DNA from: Plazaster borealis
Taxonomy: Eukaryota; Echinodermata; Asteroidea; Forcipulatida; Labidiasteridae
Assembly (NCBI GenBank): GCA_021014325.1
Contig: CM037459.1
Location: forward strand, 17,386,501-17,450,500
Direction of reading: 5' to 3'
Length of the DNA: 64,000 nucleotides
Both the position numbers and the translations under genes were made by a program. Below are positions 39,094-51,725 of this stretch, in pieces. The first letter of the stretch is position 1, and each line of letters opens with the position of its first letter. The notes below the pieces were generated by a model. It made no database searches and had not been told where the DNA came from. It saw nothing but the letters and a program-made list of their open reading frames with translations.

Positions 39094-39579
39094 GTATGGT
39101 TTCAGAACAGGAGAGCAAAATGGCGACGCCAGGAAAAGATGGAATCCAGCGCCATGAAGATGCAAGAACAAGCTATTTCTTCTCTTCATCGGAACAGCAG
39201 CGGGCTGAACGGCACTAAGCTACCGATTGATCCTTGGCTCACCCCACCCATGTCCAACGCGTCCGCCACACTACATTCCCTCCCTGGACTCCTGGCGGCC
39301 CATGGACAATTACCTCCACCGGGAACGGTCGGTGGTACTCGCGGACCCCTTTGCGGCTTAGGACCCATCACATTCCCGTTGTTGCCGCCGACCTCGTCTA
39401 GCTTCTCGTTATTGAGTCCCCCGGGTAGCCTCGTACGCCACGGAGGTGCTGTGGGACTGTTGGAGACAGGTACTAGAAACTCAAGCATAGCAGCGCTCAG
39501 GCTCAAAGCTCAGGAGCACCTTGATACCGTGGTCCGGGTGCCTATCTACAATGACCGACTGTCACCGGGTACTGATTGA
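39094..39579 (+). CDS. rax: Rax coding exon 3: helix 3 to OAR
   Basis: Residues 250-410. It opens with homeodomain residues 47-60, VWFQNRRAKWRRQEK, with Gln at the specificity position 50. Next come LPIDPWLTPP (residues 292-301), a conserved Rax-type motif, and a Pro/Leu/Gly-rich region. The OAR motif NSSIAALRLKAQEHLDT lies at about residues 378-394, close to the C-terminus as in paired-like proteins, where OAR modulates DNA binding and transactivation. The stop TGA is at 39577-39579. The acceptor TTTTTCTCCAG is strong and phase 0, at the standard intron position between homeodomain residues 46 and 47. The GC-rich coding sequence stands out from its AT-rich flanks. Confidence 0.97.
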   Translation, partial: VWFQNRRAKWRRQEKMESSAMKMQEQAISSLHRNSSGLNGTKLPIDPWLTPPMSNASATLHSLPGLLAAHGQLPPPGTVGGTRGPLCGLGPITFPLLPPTSSSFSLLSPPGSLVRHGGAVGLLETGTRNSSIAALRLKAQEHLDTVVRVPIYNDRLSPGTD

Positions 39580-40930
39580 TTTTAAGCCCCGTGCTTATCC
39601 CACCGATCTACTGCAAAACAGTTATGTATCCTCGTTGATGTAAAGCTATTATGTTGTCTATTTGGTGCATGCATTGTGGGGGGGGGGGGGATACGTAAAA
39701 TATTCATTCGTAATCTTGGTTTCTACATTGTCAGCCTTGGACCAATAGACATCTACAGGAGTTTCTTCTAATTCCACGCCGATTCCTTGTTAAAATATTT
39801 TTCAAAATTAAAACATTTGTTTTGTCTGATAATATCCAAAGTAAAAAGTATGAAACTTCATTCATGCAATGGTAAACTATTACTTTTACCAAACTTATTT
39901 CATCCACCAAACTACACCTCTAAGAAGAAAGTGATAGTTTACCACATCAACTTAGCAACAACTGCGGAAAAGGAAACAACAAATATAATAATACAATGGC
40001 GGCCTTGACAATATTTTGGTTTTATAATGGGAAAAGGAAACTTTTTGCAACCAGGCAAAAAATGTTTGTCTTTAAATTTTAGAGAATTTTGTTTCTTAGG
40101 ACTGTAGATCAATATTTCAACTAAAACATGAACAGTGTTTACCTGTAGGTTGAGATTGGGCATTCATTTTGAACCTTTTGTCATGAATGAATCAGGAAAA
40201 CAGAAAAAACAGTCTCAAATGGACCAGGAAGGAAAATGTTCATGTCATTAGATTTCACAAAATGTTTGACTACAGCAGACCGCTACATGGAAACGCCACG
40301 AGACGAACTATATCAATTGCTAGTTAACTATATCATTATTCACGTTACTTAATTTATTCAAAGCATTGCGCCGTTTGGGTGTTCATTTACAATTTTTCTA
40401 TGACAAATTTTGTTCTAAAGATTTATTCGATTAATTTTTGGTAACATAACCACTCACCTTTGGAAAGTGAACCCGATCCTTTGAAAAAGCAATTTATATT
40501 TCAACCTACTTGTTTGCTTCTAGTTTTGTCACTTGGAATAGATTATTTTCCTTTGATGTATGATTTGACTTATGTAGTAAGAATGTTGAACTATTGTTGT
40601 TAATGGTTGCGGGTGGGATGTATGTGTTTTCGAAAATTCTGAAGGGAAAGGGTTGGGGGAAATTACAGTTTTATGTTAAAAGTCCTTGTGTATACAATAT
40701 TTTATTCTAAATGTATCCACCGATAATGTTATCTACGCAAAGTATTAGAGTTACATGTGATAAGCAGAGTTAAATGTGATACATGTTTGTGATTCGTGCA
40801 CTAGTTTACCTGCAAAGCAGCTACAAGCCAAACATAGTGTGTTGATGCAAACATAATAATGTACTGTGGGTCAAGGTCTGCAATATTTGCATTTCTTTCC
40901 TGAATATGGTCATTAAAAGATTGTTTTGTC
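39580..40930 (+). other. rax: probable rax 3' UTR
   Basis: Follows the rax stop. No AATAAA is found, but ATTAAA at 40912-40917 is followed by a T/G-rich TTGTTTTGTC, a plausible poly-A site giving a 3' UTR of about 1.35 kb. A poly-G run lies at 39678-39690. The UTR end is inferred only. Confidence 0.35.
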
Positions 40931-41068
40931 TAAAACTACAGCCTTTTGCTCACGAGGCTTTTCGCTTCTAAACAATTGCATTATAGTCGGTGAAGTCAAA
41001 CATTGAATTAAAACACATGAAACCTCTTTTTCGGAATTCGCTCTTTATAGGTAGACTAATTAGGCCCC

Positions 41069-41464
41069 TTAAAGGGTCTGTATACCTTTGGTAATGACTC
41101 TGAAAATCAATGGTAATAAAAACTTACTTGGCAAGAAGTACAGCAGCTTTGGATAGTATAATGCATTTTGAGAAACTTTTCACTTCGAAGTACTGCGGTT
41201 ATGGAAAAAGATATCTCTTGTTATCCCCAAAAATTTGAATCTGAGAAGCGTTATAGTAACGTTTCTCAGATTGTGTATTCCAATTGCAGATTATTCTTCC
41301 TGCGTGGAAATAACCGCTCCAGATTTTCGGCAATATCTCAAAAACGCTACCACCTTTTGAAATGAAATTTTCACAGTTAAGTTTTATGGTACATTATCTA
41401 CAACTATATAGGATTGAAACAAACAGTGGGTTCCAATTATACCAAACGTATACAATCCCTTTAG
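41069..41464. mobile_element. TTAA-flanked MITE, subfamily 2
   Basis: TTAA at 41069; the right flank is a mutated TTAG. The ends are AGGGTCTGTATACCTTTGG and, reversed, AGGGATTGTATACGTTTGG. The interior is strongly shared with the 49.3-kb copy (GTTATGGAAAAAGATAT, AATCTGAGAAGCGTT, TTATTCTTCCTGCGTGGA), with an internal hairpin ATCTGAGAAGCGTT/AACGTTTCTCAGAT. AGTATAATGCATTTTGAGAAAC also resembles subfamily 1, so the two are related. It lies just downstream of rax. Confidence 0.8.
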
Positions 41465-41999
41465 AAACGGGAATGACATGCTTATTGAAGCTTAACATCA
41501 GCAGCCACTTTCTTATTTGGGTGAAATTATCAAGAAAAAGGGAATCAACAGGCCTATGTTTACTCAGAAGCTTATTTGGTGTGAAGTTGGAGCTGTTGAC
41601 AAACATCTTGTTTGTCAATCAGATTAGTATTTCATCAAAACGAGTACGAAACATAAACATAAACATAAACATAAACACATGTTATTCGTACTTGAGTACC
41701 TAAATAATACAACAAAATGTTAATGTTTCTTGGTTAATACAGTTTATATGTAAACGAAGTTTGTTAAACCGTCCCCAGGACATTTACTGGGCACCTTTAG
41801 AGAATTACCTAAACCATTCAAAGCATGCCATTTAAAACGTGTATTATGTATACATGCGATTCTATGTGACCATTTCTTATCAAGCCTCTCTTTGTAAATA
41901 TATATAATTTATATATGACATTACAGCAGTGTACAAGTCACAATTACAAAGTCGTTGTGCACAAATTGAAAAAATACACGAAATAAATATATGGACTGT
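41465..41999. other. intergenic, AT-rich
   Basis: A short AACATA run near 41652-41676; otherwise nothing assignable. Confidence 0.4.
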
Positions 42000-44330
42000 G
42001 AGATTTTGTTCTTTGTTTGAATAATTCGTCTTAATGATGTTTTGCGTGACTATTCATTAGGTGTGAAGGCCATATCGTGTAGCATCAGCTGCCTTGTCAT
42101 TTAGTCAGGCAGGAATCCCATTAAGTTAATATTATTAAGAGTGCGTATCTATCTATCTAAGTTTCGATTTGGAGAATTCGAGACAAGTTCATATTACTGC
42201 TGAGCATAATTCCACTCAGCAGTAGTACATGTAACCATTCAGAATGTCATGTGATGTAGGCCTCTATTGATTGCAAGTGTTGCCAAGCCCATCGTGTTGT
42301 AAGCAAGATGTTCAGTTTTTTCTAAATTCTCCAGTCAATCCTTATATATTATAATAGTTGGGTAAGAGTACGTATGGACCAAGGACCGCTCGTTGGGGGT
42401 CGGTACGGCAGTGAGACTGTTCAGAGCCACATTGCGACCCTCGGGCATCTATTGTGTGTATTACCTTGCTCTATGGTATTACAGGCGCTCCCCACGGAGT
42501 TAAATAATTCCCGAGTTTTTCACGATTCCTCTCTTGGTCTTGCAGTATAAAATGCAATGGTTTGCCCCCTGTTGGTACCGAAGGCGTCTCAAAGTACACC
42601 CTACGGACGCCCCTCCAATGAACGAACCCCAAACATCTTTGAGGACAAGCGACCCTCATTAAAGCTGACGTGTCGTCAGTAGTGGATTGGCAGATCCCGT
42701 TATCTGCCTATTCAACACAGAGATCAGTGACTGAATACGCTATTAATTTAGCAAATGCAGGCTGAATGGGGCGAGCCTAACTCCGTTAGTGAAGATCGTT
42801 ATTCGCCTCTTATTACGATACACTAATTGAAGCAGCCTGGGTGGGTTTACACGTCACCCAAAATGTCCATCCACAAGCTAGTTTGCATAATGGGGTACTT
42901 CTTCCCCCAGTTAGGCCCTCTCTAAAATGTGTAGGTACTCCCTGGCGTTCCATCCTCCTGATGGGCACGGTATAAGACATCATGGACAATAATATTCTGA
43001 TAAGTTCATCTTGAGGAATGATGGCATTTCAGGCGGGTATATAGTTGTTTCAAGATGATTGGTATCATTATATTAACTGTGTACCAACTAAGCTTGTTAT
43101 AGGAATTCAAATACCTACCGTGTTTGTTGATATGGCTAAAGCTCAATCATGTATTTAATGTTTTTTTTTCTTAAGAGCTGTGTAACATTATTATTAAGAT
43201 CAAGTCGTTATACGGCCAGGTGTTTGACCTACCGTGATTATTCACGGCAATTCAGTTCCTTGTTAAAAGTTAATTTGTTGCTGTAAGCAAAGAGCGATTA
43301 TCAGACTGTAGTGCAAAGATAATGCTGTCAAATCCAAGGTTTAATTCACTCAATTTCTAATCAAAATCCTGAAGGGTTTTTCTCTCTCAGTGTGTTTGCT
43401 CTCGTGAAATACTTAGTCTGGTAATCAGGTCAGAGTATGAGACTATAGGTTTATGAAACGGGGTTGAAGTTCTCGATGGACTTCCCATCATCACACGGTA
43501 TTTTTGAAATAATTCAACAATCGTTTCAACTATAGAGACGGAGTTGGTGACGAGATGAATTTAAACAACAGTGAACTATAAACACCTCAAGGGGGGGTGT
43601 GAAACATAAAAACAACAGCCACTCTCTCTCTATATGGGGTACGTCTGCCCATCAACCAAGATAGTTAGCCTTCCAAGATTGGACTAATTTTAATTGGTGG
43701 TGGATTAATGTGTAATGCACTAATAGTCTCAGTATCTGGGTATTATCAGTCAATGTATGCCTGAAACGTCTTAGTCGATTTACTGCGGTTTCTTCGTTAT
43801 TTCTCTCCTTATTTTACTCTCTATACCCTTAGCAAAACTTTCAACAATAAAGAGTAGATCATTAAATATAGCTTTCGTAAAGGGCTGATTAGGCAACACG
43901 TAGGTTTTCTGTCATTGTCGATCACAGGTTGTCAGCCACCGTCTGTCGTCTCGATTCCCCTGTGTTAAACTCGGTATTGTTCCCTACTCAAATTATTAGC
44001 CCCCTGTGGCACGTTGAGAAGAGAGCCTAGGAGACAGAAGGGACTGAGAGAAAGTAGTTGAGGGTCGTCTTCCCATTATGACGGCCGATCAATGCTTGAT
44101 TTGTAAGGCGGGGCTTTCGCGCCTCTGACCGGGACATTTTCTCACCCTGACCCATTCATCCTTACCGAATCCCTGGCGCCACTCATGCTAATAGCCCCCT
44201 TGGATGAACAGGTACTGACCCAAATGACACTTTGAGTAGGTCAGTCATGTGCTACGGTACCATCGCTGCGACCACCGTGCTCATCAACTCATCACCCGGT
44301 CATGACAAACACTCTCCATCAAAAACACAT
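42000..44330. promoter_or_regulatory. low-repeat intergenic block, candidate cis-regulatory DNA
   Basis: 2.3 kb with few simple repeats and balanced composition between rax and hbn, unlike its neighbours. It contains homeodomain-type words (GGACTAATTTTAATTGG and GGTGGATTAATG near 43680-43710; CTATTAATTTAG near 42740) and a 10-bp hairpin TACTGCTGAG/CTCAGCAGTA at 42195-42224. No ORF resembles a protein. Its position next to a developmental regulator makes enhancers plausible, but this is inference, and single TAAT sites are common by chance. Confidence 0.3.
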
Positions 44331-44821
44331 TTTTTGATCATTTTCTGAAAATAATAATTTAAATTTGCAATCATACTTTCGGTATATTTTGAACCAATTA
44401 TCAAAATAAATGATTGCGTCTGTATAATTGTAATTATAACAAAAACCAAAAAGATAAGTTTAATCTAATCGTAATGTTAGTCTTATCTTACTCTCATATC
44501 GAAAAAAACTCCACAAAACCTGTGTGCCAATGTTTTATTTTTTGTTTAAAAACGACCATTCAGAATTCAAATAAATATCACATACAAAAACCTGTGAAAT
44601 ACTATAAAATGCAAGTAGACCTACTCAATTTTTGTCAAATCACCGATTACTGGCTATGCTTTGTCTGGGATTGTATTTTTGTACATAACTCACATGGTAT
44701 AAAGATGGCCATGTAGAAAACTTCCCTTGAAAAAGTTTTGCTTGAAATGCCATAGTTTTTACGAAATGGGTAAAATAATAGTATTTATCCTGCAGGATAA
44801 ATTCCGATATTTGAAAAAAAG
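44331..44821. other. intergenic, with 20-base palindrome
   Basis: AT-rich. ATTTATCCTGCAGGATAAAT at 44783-44802 is a perfect palindrome. The 100-codon ORF at 44414 shows no domain. Confidence 0.45.
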
Positions 44822-44977
44822 TTAAAACACATAAGGGGTTTTTTCACTGTTTTCTCATGACTCCGAAGACCGATTTAGCTTAAACTTTCACAGGTTTGTT
44901 ATTTCATGTATATGTTGGGTCACATCGAGTTTGGATACAGGTCTTTGGCAATTACCAATGTTGTACACACCCTTTAA
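44822..44977. mobile_element. truncated TTAA MITE, subfamily 1
   Basis: Carries only the right half of the 25.75-kb element: the GGGTTTTTTCACTGTTTTCTC, ACTTTCACAGGTTTGTTATTTC and GGTCTTTGGCAATTACCAAT blocks (each at most slightly diverged), ending in CCTTTAA at about 44977. No left end was found. Confidence 0.65.
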
Positions 44978-46169
44978 TGCAAATGTTCTCTCATCTGACA
45001 GCATTTCACGCGATTTTTTCTCAGCAAATTTTGTTGTTACTCTTTCAAGTTTATAAAGTACGTTTCATATTACAAACCGTCAATATTTCTTTATCAAACT
45101 ACAACTTACTCTCAACTCATGCCTTTGAAATAAATAATATGTAACTGTCCCATTGTGTGCTTAGGTTTCATTACAAGGTCATTTAATTTCTTGAGAGCCA
45201 ACATATGAATAAATAAATGAATGAATTAGTTAAAATGATTTAGTCTCTTAATAAAAAACTCAGTCAATTAATTATTAAACCAGCCAAATGTTACCATGTC
45301 CTTGAAACATGGTATCAAACGTCATCATTCCGGGTAAGTATTAAAACAATCTAAAATAACTGAATACAAATATAGTGTGTGATTCGTGAATTTGGATTAT
45401 TCCATCTAATGTATCACGATTACCTGAAGGGAAACTTCCCAACCATGGTGATTAGTAGAAGAAAGGCAATATTTATTTCTTCGATTGGCCTCAAGATTCT
45501 AACTCTAAAATTACATTATCACGCATAGGAGGACAAACGGAAAACATTGCCACCTCTATATGTTTTATTACATTCGAATTGCTTTACAAAATGTGTAAAC
45601 CTTAATGTTGTTGGAATATCTCCGGCTTTATTTGCACAGAGTACCTCGGCTTGGATTGTACTTGCTATTGTCTGACGTGTCTGTACCATCGGGATTGGGT
45701 TCTGAATGGGGAGAGCACTGAGTGACAGGTTGCATTCAGACGGGAGACTTTGCCGAAGGGGGATTGAGGGAACGGTGTCCGGCATGTTCGTAACGTGTTC
45801 GGAAACCCAAACACCAATTTATATAATAAGGGTTGTATGTCTTAAGTTTGATTTAATTGTCACTTTAATACAATCAATAATTAATATACAAATAAGACTG
45901 AAGTTTCAATTTTTCCTTTGAAGCTGCATATCTACAAAGTCGTGCACTTTTTAAATACTAGACTGACTTTTACTAACGACTGGTTCCTCTCAGAATCACA
46001 CCTCTTCGTCGTCTGCAGGCTGCGCTTATTCGATTTAGAAAGTTTGTATTTTGTTTTTCCTTGTTTATATATTTTCTGGGCAAAAGTACTAGAGAACTTT
46101 GTATCAGTTTTCAGTATTGAATGTGATCCCTGTACATTCAAGTAATATCTTCCCTTCAGTGTTCTATAT
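44978..46169. other. intergenic, no gene recognised
   Basis: AT-rich with several ORFs of 60-90 codons, none with a recognisable domain. Confidence 0.4.
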
Positions 46170-46645
46170 TAGTCCAGAGTTTGGAACCGACTATACAGGA
46201 TGTACAGCAGGATGCAAGAAGGAAAATCAAAATGACAACGATGTTCATAATAATTCTAAAGAAGAAACAGAATATCCTCTGTGACTTTAACATTCAGACT
46301 GATCGTGATATAGAACATAGACGTCCAGATGTTGTAGTCTTAGATAAGACGAAGAAGATGTGTCATCTCATTGACATAGCTGTGTTGGGTGATATAAGGG
46401 TAGCTTCAAAGGAGAAGGTTACGAGAACTTCATAATCTGCTGTGACAAGTAAAAGTGAAGGTAATTCCTGTGGTTTCCAATTCCGAGGCACTGTAGAAAC
46501 ACCGAGATTAGCACGACTGTGAGTGTACGGTAGATCTGCTGCAGAAGGTGGCGCTTGTATGCCCTAGAGGAACGGTGGGGATCTTGCGAAAGACCCTCGA
46601 AGTCTACGGCTATAGCCCGCCTCGAGGAGACCGGCTCAAAGGGAA
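46170..46645 (+). pseudogene. dead LINE (non-LTR retrotransposon) C-terminal fragment
   Basis: Frame 46181-46435 reads FNIQTDRDIEHRRPDVVVLD then CHLIDIAVLGDIRVASKEK. This is the C-terminal segment commonly found after the reverse transcriptase in metazoan non-LTR retrotransposon ORFs (IQTD..I..RRPD.VV.DK...LIDIAVPGD.R...KE). After a stop, another frame continues the same family: VKVIPVV (46455) and LQKVALVCPRGTVGILRKTL (46539-). The fragment thus carries at least one frameshift plus a stop and lacks the catalytic domain. It is a 5'-truncated, inactive copy, as is usual for LINEs. Confidence 0.8.
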
Positions 46646-49323
46646 AATCGTTCTTTTTTGTTTATAAAACTATACCAAATAATCAAGGCGATGTCTTTGA
46701 TACGGTACAGGGCAAGTCTTGTTGAGTAGACTAAAGAAGATTGAGATGTCATGTCACTGACAGGATGACACGAAAAACGATGAATATGCCTGGTATGTTA
46801 TATCTACCGCGAATGTCAGTAGGCTCTATATCTACCGAGGTTAGAGGGTGGAAGAGTGTTTCTGAGTATGCAGACAGTTTTAAGATCTAGCGAAGGAGGT
46901 TGCACCCAGGAAAACTTGTTGAAGATTTCGCAAAAGTAAATGCAGTTGAAGTTCATTATTATGTTTCAAGGGGTTCTAAAAACACAAATTATCTCATTAT
47001 CTTCATAGATGCTTGATCTACATGCATTGGCCAAAATCTAAGTCGATAAATCTAAAACATACTCTCGTTAAAGAATATTCAAGTTATTTTTCTTTTAAAT
47101 AATAACTTTTCCAAGGCCTACACTGTTTATAAAACATTGTAATGAGTTCAAAATAGTTGTAAAGTTTGTCTTAGATCGTTGTTGGTAATAATATACCAAT
47201 ATTATTACATATAATATAATATAACTCGTTGTGTGAATTCAGTTGAGTTTGCTAAACAAAGAAACACATAGCTTACATATTTCGTTGGATTATTTCCTAC
47301 ACCAGCAGTCAAATATATTGTGTTTTGCGATTTGGAAAGTGAATAACTTCAGTCATGTTTTAGTACGACAACTTTTTTAATTAATTGCGTACATTGTGTG
47401 CATTTTATATGAAAACTTGTAATTTTGTACTGAACAAAAGAAAATTAGTTCAAATACTTTCACAGCATGATCTCTCGTCACGATTCTCCTTTCCCCCCAA
47501 ATTACATTGTATTCTTTCGACATTCTTTAGATTTTTTACGCCTTAAGGGAAAAACCGGTCTCTATTATAACCTGTTAATACTGAAGGGTTTTACTCCTCT
47601 TGTCGAGATAACGTTTGTTTGTGCTCATCTTATTCAGTTCTTCGTTTCGCCTTGGTCGAACTTCGATCATAATCAACTCTCTTTTCTGGACGATACTAAT
47701 CATATAAATCAGATGATGTTTTACATATTTCTTATGGCTATGAGATCTTGGTTAAGTGGTTTTATCAAAGCCAGTTTCCGAAGGCCGTCAATTGACACAG
47801 GCCATTGGACTAAATACATCAGCCTTCGGACCTAAATTTGCGGTATAATCTCTTAAAGTTGGGCCATATGCCAAGCCGACAACAGGGTCGCTGAACTCCA
47901 CCCACAAGGGGAACAATTCGATCGCCTTCCCCCCTTAACCATCAACCCTCATCCCTGCTAAAGAAAATATTCGATATCCTAACGAAGTGTCTCAGCATCG
48001 ATTCGGTCTGAAGGTTTTTTGTTCTACCTTTCCACCCCATAGGTGGTTGAGTGACACATTACCCCAGCACTGACTTGGCGTTCCATTAATGGTAGGCAGG
48101 GATCGGTGCATTGCGACCGGTGGCCCCACAGTGTTCGTGGGCGTGAAGACCAGGCGGTTGCTGATGCGTGCCGTGATTAGAAACCAGTACTCTCTGATGT
48201 AATCGTCGTGGGCTTGATTAGCGAGGGTCGTGTCGTGGTAATTCTGGGCTGGATGGTCCAATTAAAAATAGTAAATTGAGCTGGACGGGAGGTAATGACC
48301 ACTGTGGTGTTGTATAGTTTGTTCATTGTGAGGTGTCATAGATCAAGCCATCAACACACACTACCACTATTTCCATCAGGAGTAACTGTGATTGAATGCC
48401 AAGCAGGTAGTAATTTCATTCTCAACGCGGCCTGGTCTTAGACTTCTCATGGAGGACTTCTCACGGAACATTATACAAATAATAATAAAACATTCCTACC
48501 CAGATTGCCGAAGGAGATATTTTCCTAGGCTTATACATTTGAAAATTGAAAATCAGTTTGGTTTCGGGTACATACTCAGTGCCTGGTGAAATAAATCACA
48601 AAAAATGACACCAGCACGTGAAAAAACCCAACTCATAATTAAGTCCATATTACTTCCCAAATGTACATTCGTTAACTAAAGTAGCTGTCTTCAAATCACA
48701 CATAAAGAGACCGTTTTGTCTTGACCACAACAGCAGAACTCTTTCCTCCCTCTCCACCCATGTTTTGTTTTTCCTTGCACCCAAACTGAGAATGTCTTTA
48801 GAGACGCCACTGCTTGCCCATCTTCTTTTCACGTCCCGATACCATTTCCAGACACTATTTTAATAAGAAGACTGATTTCATTGTAGTCATTAAAAATGAC
48901 GTCAATCAAAATTAATTAGATCCTAATTAAGACCTTGGGTATACGATCGCCATACTAGTTAACACTGGGGTTGGTGTGTTGTGATGCCGATTTTTCAATG
49001 ACCGGTCTCTGCAAAGCCTAATTCTCATAAATTGTATTATTAATCCACTGCTGTCAATTTTGAAACAATGTTCCCCCAAACAAGCCACCAAGAAATAATT
49101 ACTGACGGTCACAGTGGTTCATTCTCACGGGAGTCATACGAAGCTGAGATGGCTCCTCCATGAATGGATCCTGTATGGATTGTGGAAATCACAGCGGGTT
49201 GCTAGAAATTGACAGAAGTTTATATTCCTATTTCCCTCATGAGATTAGTAATTATAGAGTAAGCACTATTAACATTTAGTTTACGCAAACCAAAATAGAC
49301 TCTGGGCCTAATTTTACACAGTC
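46646..49323. other. intergenic, no gene recognised
   Basis: 47.0-47.4 kb is very AT-rich. The 122-codon ORF at 47467-47835 has no domain I recognise and no splice context. 47.85-48.30 kb is GC-richer and low in repeats and could be regulatory. 48.3-49.3 kb shows nothing assignable. Confidence 0.4.
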
Positions 49324-49710
49324 TTAAAGGGAAGATATACGTTTAGAAATCGTTCTTAAAATTAATGACAATAACAAACAGAAGCACAGCAGCTTTCGAT
49401 AGTATAAAGCATTTTGAGAATCATTTCACTTCGAATTGATGTGGTTATGGAAAAAGATATAAGTTTTTATTCCCCAAAATTTGAATCTGAGAAGCGTTTA
49501 CTGTCCCGTTTCTCAGATTGTGTATTCCAATATTACGGATTATTCTTCCTGCGTGGACATAACCGCTCCGGATTTTCGGCGATATCTCAAAAACGCGACC
49601 TTTTGAAATGACATTTTCACAGGTTATTTTTATTGTATACTAACCTTTATATTATATAGGATTAAAACAATCGAACAGTTCCAAAAACCAAAGGTATACT
49701 TACCCTTTAA
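49324..49710. mobile_element. TTAA-flanked MITE, subfamily 2
   Basis: TTAA at 49324 and 49707. The right end reversed reads AGGGTAAGTATACCTTTGG; the left end is diverged (AGGGAAGATATACGTTT). The interior matches the 41.07-kb copy closely, including the AATCTGAGAAGCGTTT/CGTTTCTCAGATT hairpin. Confidence 0.82.
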
Positions 49711-50486
49711 GCAGAAAATATTGCTTAACAATGTTCTACTAAATTTAAAAAATAAGCAGGATACCAGTCACAGATTGTCATAGATTGTACGTGGTAATCA
49801 TCATTTTGTTGTGCTTGGCTACTGTGCCTGGTCTCATACCCTTTTCCTTGATGTGGGTGTACAGTCTGTTTTCTTTCCATGTACATCCGGGTATTTTGTG
49901 TGAACGGCGGATACTAACAACACTATTGTGAGGATTTTGTTTTAAAAACATGCAGTGTCGTAGAAATCGTACGCGATACTCGACTAAAAATGTTCTCAGA
50001 CTCGATTTCAAATACCCGACGTGAACAATCCACATTCCTATTCATTATTTTGTTATAGAACTGTTTAATAATAATACCCTAAGTGCACTGAAAGAATCGA
50101 AAATGTGTGGCTATTCTATGCAAGGTAATTGCCTCCTATAGGTAGGAGCTATAGAGACCAACCGTTTGCCGTTTGAAGAAAAGGAACTTTCGTAACCAGA
50201 CGATTGCAAGCACTTTCGGGAGGCACACGGGGGCACGCGGCGGGGGCACAGACATTCAATGTTTGTTTGTTTGTTTGTTTGTTTGTTTGTTTAGAGGATT
50301 TTCCCAACAAGGGAACTCGGCAAAGCTCCTGCAAAGGGAAATAAATGCCAAGCTGGCAACAACCAATCTCGCTCCTACTAGCATTGGTTTAACGTCAATG
50401 ATTATGAAGTGCACTAATCAATCCATTGTGATTCAGTAACTAGAAAACAATAATAATTTCTAGTCATTGTGAAATTATCAGTTAGC
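49711..50486. other. intergenic, with (GTTT)n run
   Basis: No gene recognised. A (GTTT)n tract lies at about 50259-50292, preceded by a short GC-rich patch (GGGGGCACGCGGCGGGGGCAC-like, about 50228-50248). Confidence 0.45.
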
Positions 50487-50553
50487 TTGGTGGGATTCAA
50501 ACCGACAACCTAATGATTGCAAGTCCTGCAGGAACCACTTGACCACCGTGACA
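50487..50553 (-). repeat. tRNA-like relic
   Basis: On the - strand an A-box word TGGTCAAGTGG and a B-box word GGTTTGAATCC are spaced as in a tRNA, with CTTGCAATC where an anticodon loop would be (GCA). Stems pair poorly and the B box has a C-to-T change, so this is a SINE head or pseudo-tRNA rather than a gene. Confidence 0.4.
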
Positions 50554-50590
50554 ATTTGTTTAGTTACGCCACTGTCCGTAGCAACCAATG

Positions 50591-51396
50591 CAGCGGCGTA
50601 ACTAGGGTAAAATTTCAGGGGGGCACAAGGGGGTGCACCATTTTTTCTAGGGGGGCACTTCTGGCCAAGTTTCCGTTTGCCTTTTTCTGTAAAACAAGCC
50701 CATGCCCGTAATCGGGGGGGGGGGGGGTCGGACGGCTCCCCTAAAACAAATTATATTAAACAATTTTTTTTTAAAGTCTGCAAAAAATAATTAATTAAAA
50801 AAGTCTTCATCATTACTGTGACTTACTATCGTTAAATTATGACATTTTTAACATAACATAATACAAAGATGTAAATAGAGGACGCAATGGGTGGCATACG
50901 CCGTCTGAGCATTAAATATGCAGAAATAATATTGATACAAAGCTGTAATGGAGTTGTTTTCAGATAAAATAACCAATATCATAGCGCAAAATGGTGCACC
51001 AAATGGCTTGAATTGGGCATTCTTTTTTACAAAATTTCGAACTTCTGAGGGGGGCACATCCCACTCCCCCCTGGGTCGCTACGTGACGGGCGGCGCTAAA
51101 GCGCCGATGTACACTTTCTTTCATATTCGCCCCCCAAAACAGAAAGTAAAAAAAAAATCCCGGTTACGGGCCTGAACAAGCCCCTTTTTCATCGCCTTTT
51201 TTATGTTACCTACTATTTTTTTATAAGATAATCTGACGTGAGTGTAAAAAAAAAAAAATTCTGCATGTAAATAGAAAAATAGTTTTAAAAACGTCGAAAT
51301 TATCTCATCAAAGCGTATAAAATGTTACATTTTACTCTGGAATTCTCCAGTCACAAAAGTCCAGATTTCAAATGCCCCCCCTTAGTTACGCCACTG
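50591..51396. mobile_element. non-autonomous hAT-like element, 806 bp
   Basis: The ends are CAGCGGCGTAACTAGGG (50591) and, reversed, CAGTGGCGTAACTAAGGG (51396), a terminal repeat style seen in many hAT-type MITEs. The 8 bases outside, AACCAATG and AACTACTG, match 6 of 8, fitting a decayed 8-bp target duplication. The interior contains GGGGGGCAC words near both ends, A/T runs and no transposase. A second right-end word TTAGTTACGCCACTG sits just upstream at about 50560-50574, suggesting adjacent insertions. Confidence 0.72.
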
Positions 51397-51725
51397 AACT
51401 ACTGAACCAATGTACTGTACACGTAGCCTAACTATTGAGAAATGTTGATGCTGAAATTCCCAAGATTGTGGATGACTGTATACCATCAGCTCCTGTTTAT
51501 ATTCTTCATAATATTTGGCCATGAGTAGAAGCCTACTGACTCAGAACGTGAACATGAATGACTCAAACCACTACTTTAAATTGTTCATGGCAGACATAAC
51601 ATTGAATTAACATTTCGAGCGACGATTAAAAAAAAAAGTGTTGATAAGTTAACAAATTATTCTACTGGTTTGATTCAATTTATTGTATCAGGTCTCTTTA
51701 CTTTATAATAGAGTGTGCGTAATGT

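Noticed and set aside
39186..39506. 106-codon - strand ORF
   Set aside because: Antisense shadow of rax exon 3 in GC-rich sequence.
47467..47835. 122-codon ORF on the + strand
   Set aside because: Hydrophobic stretches but no family resemblance or exon borders; intergenic by context.
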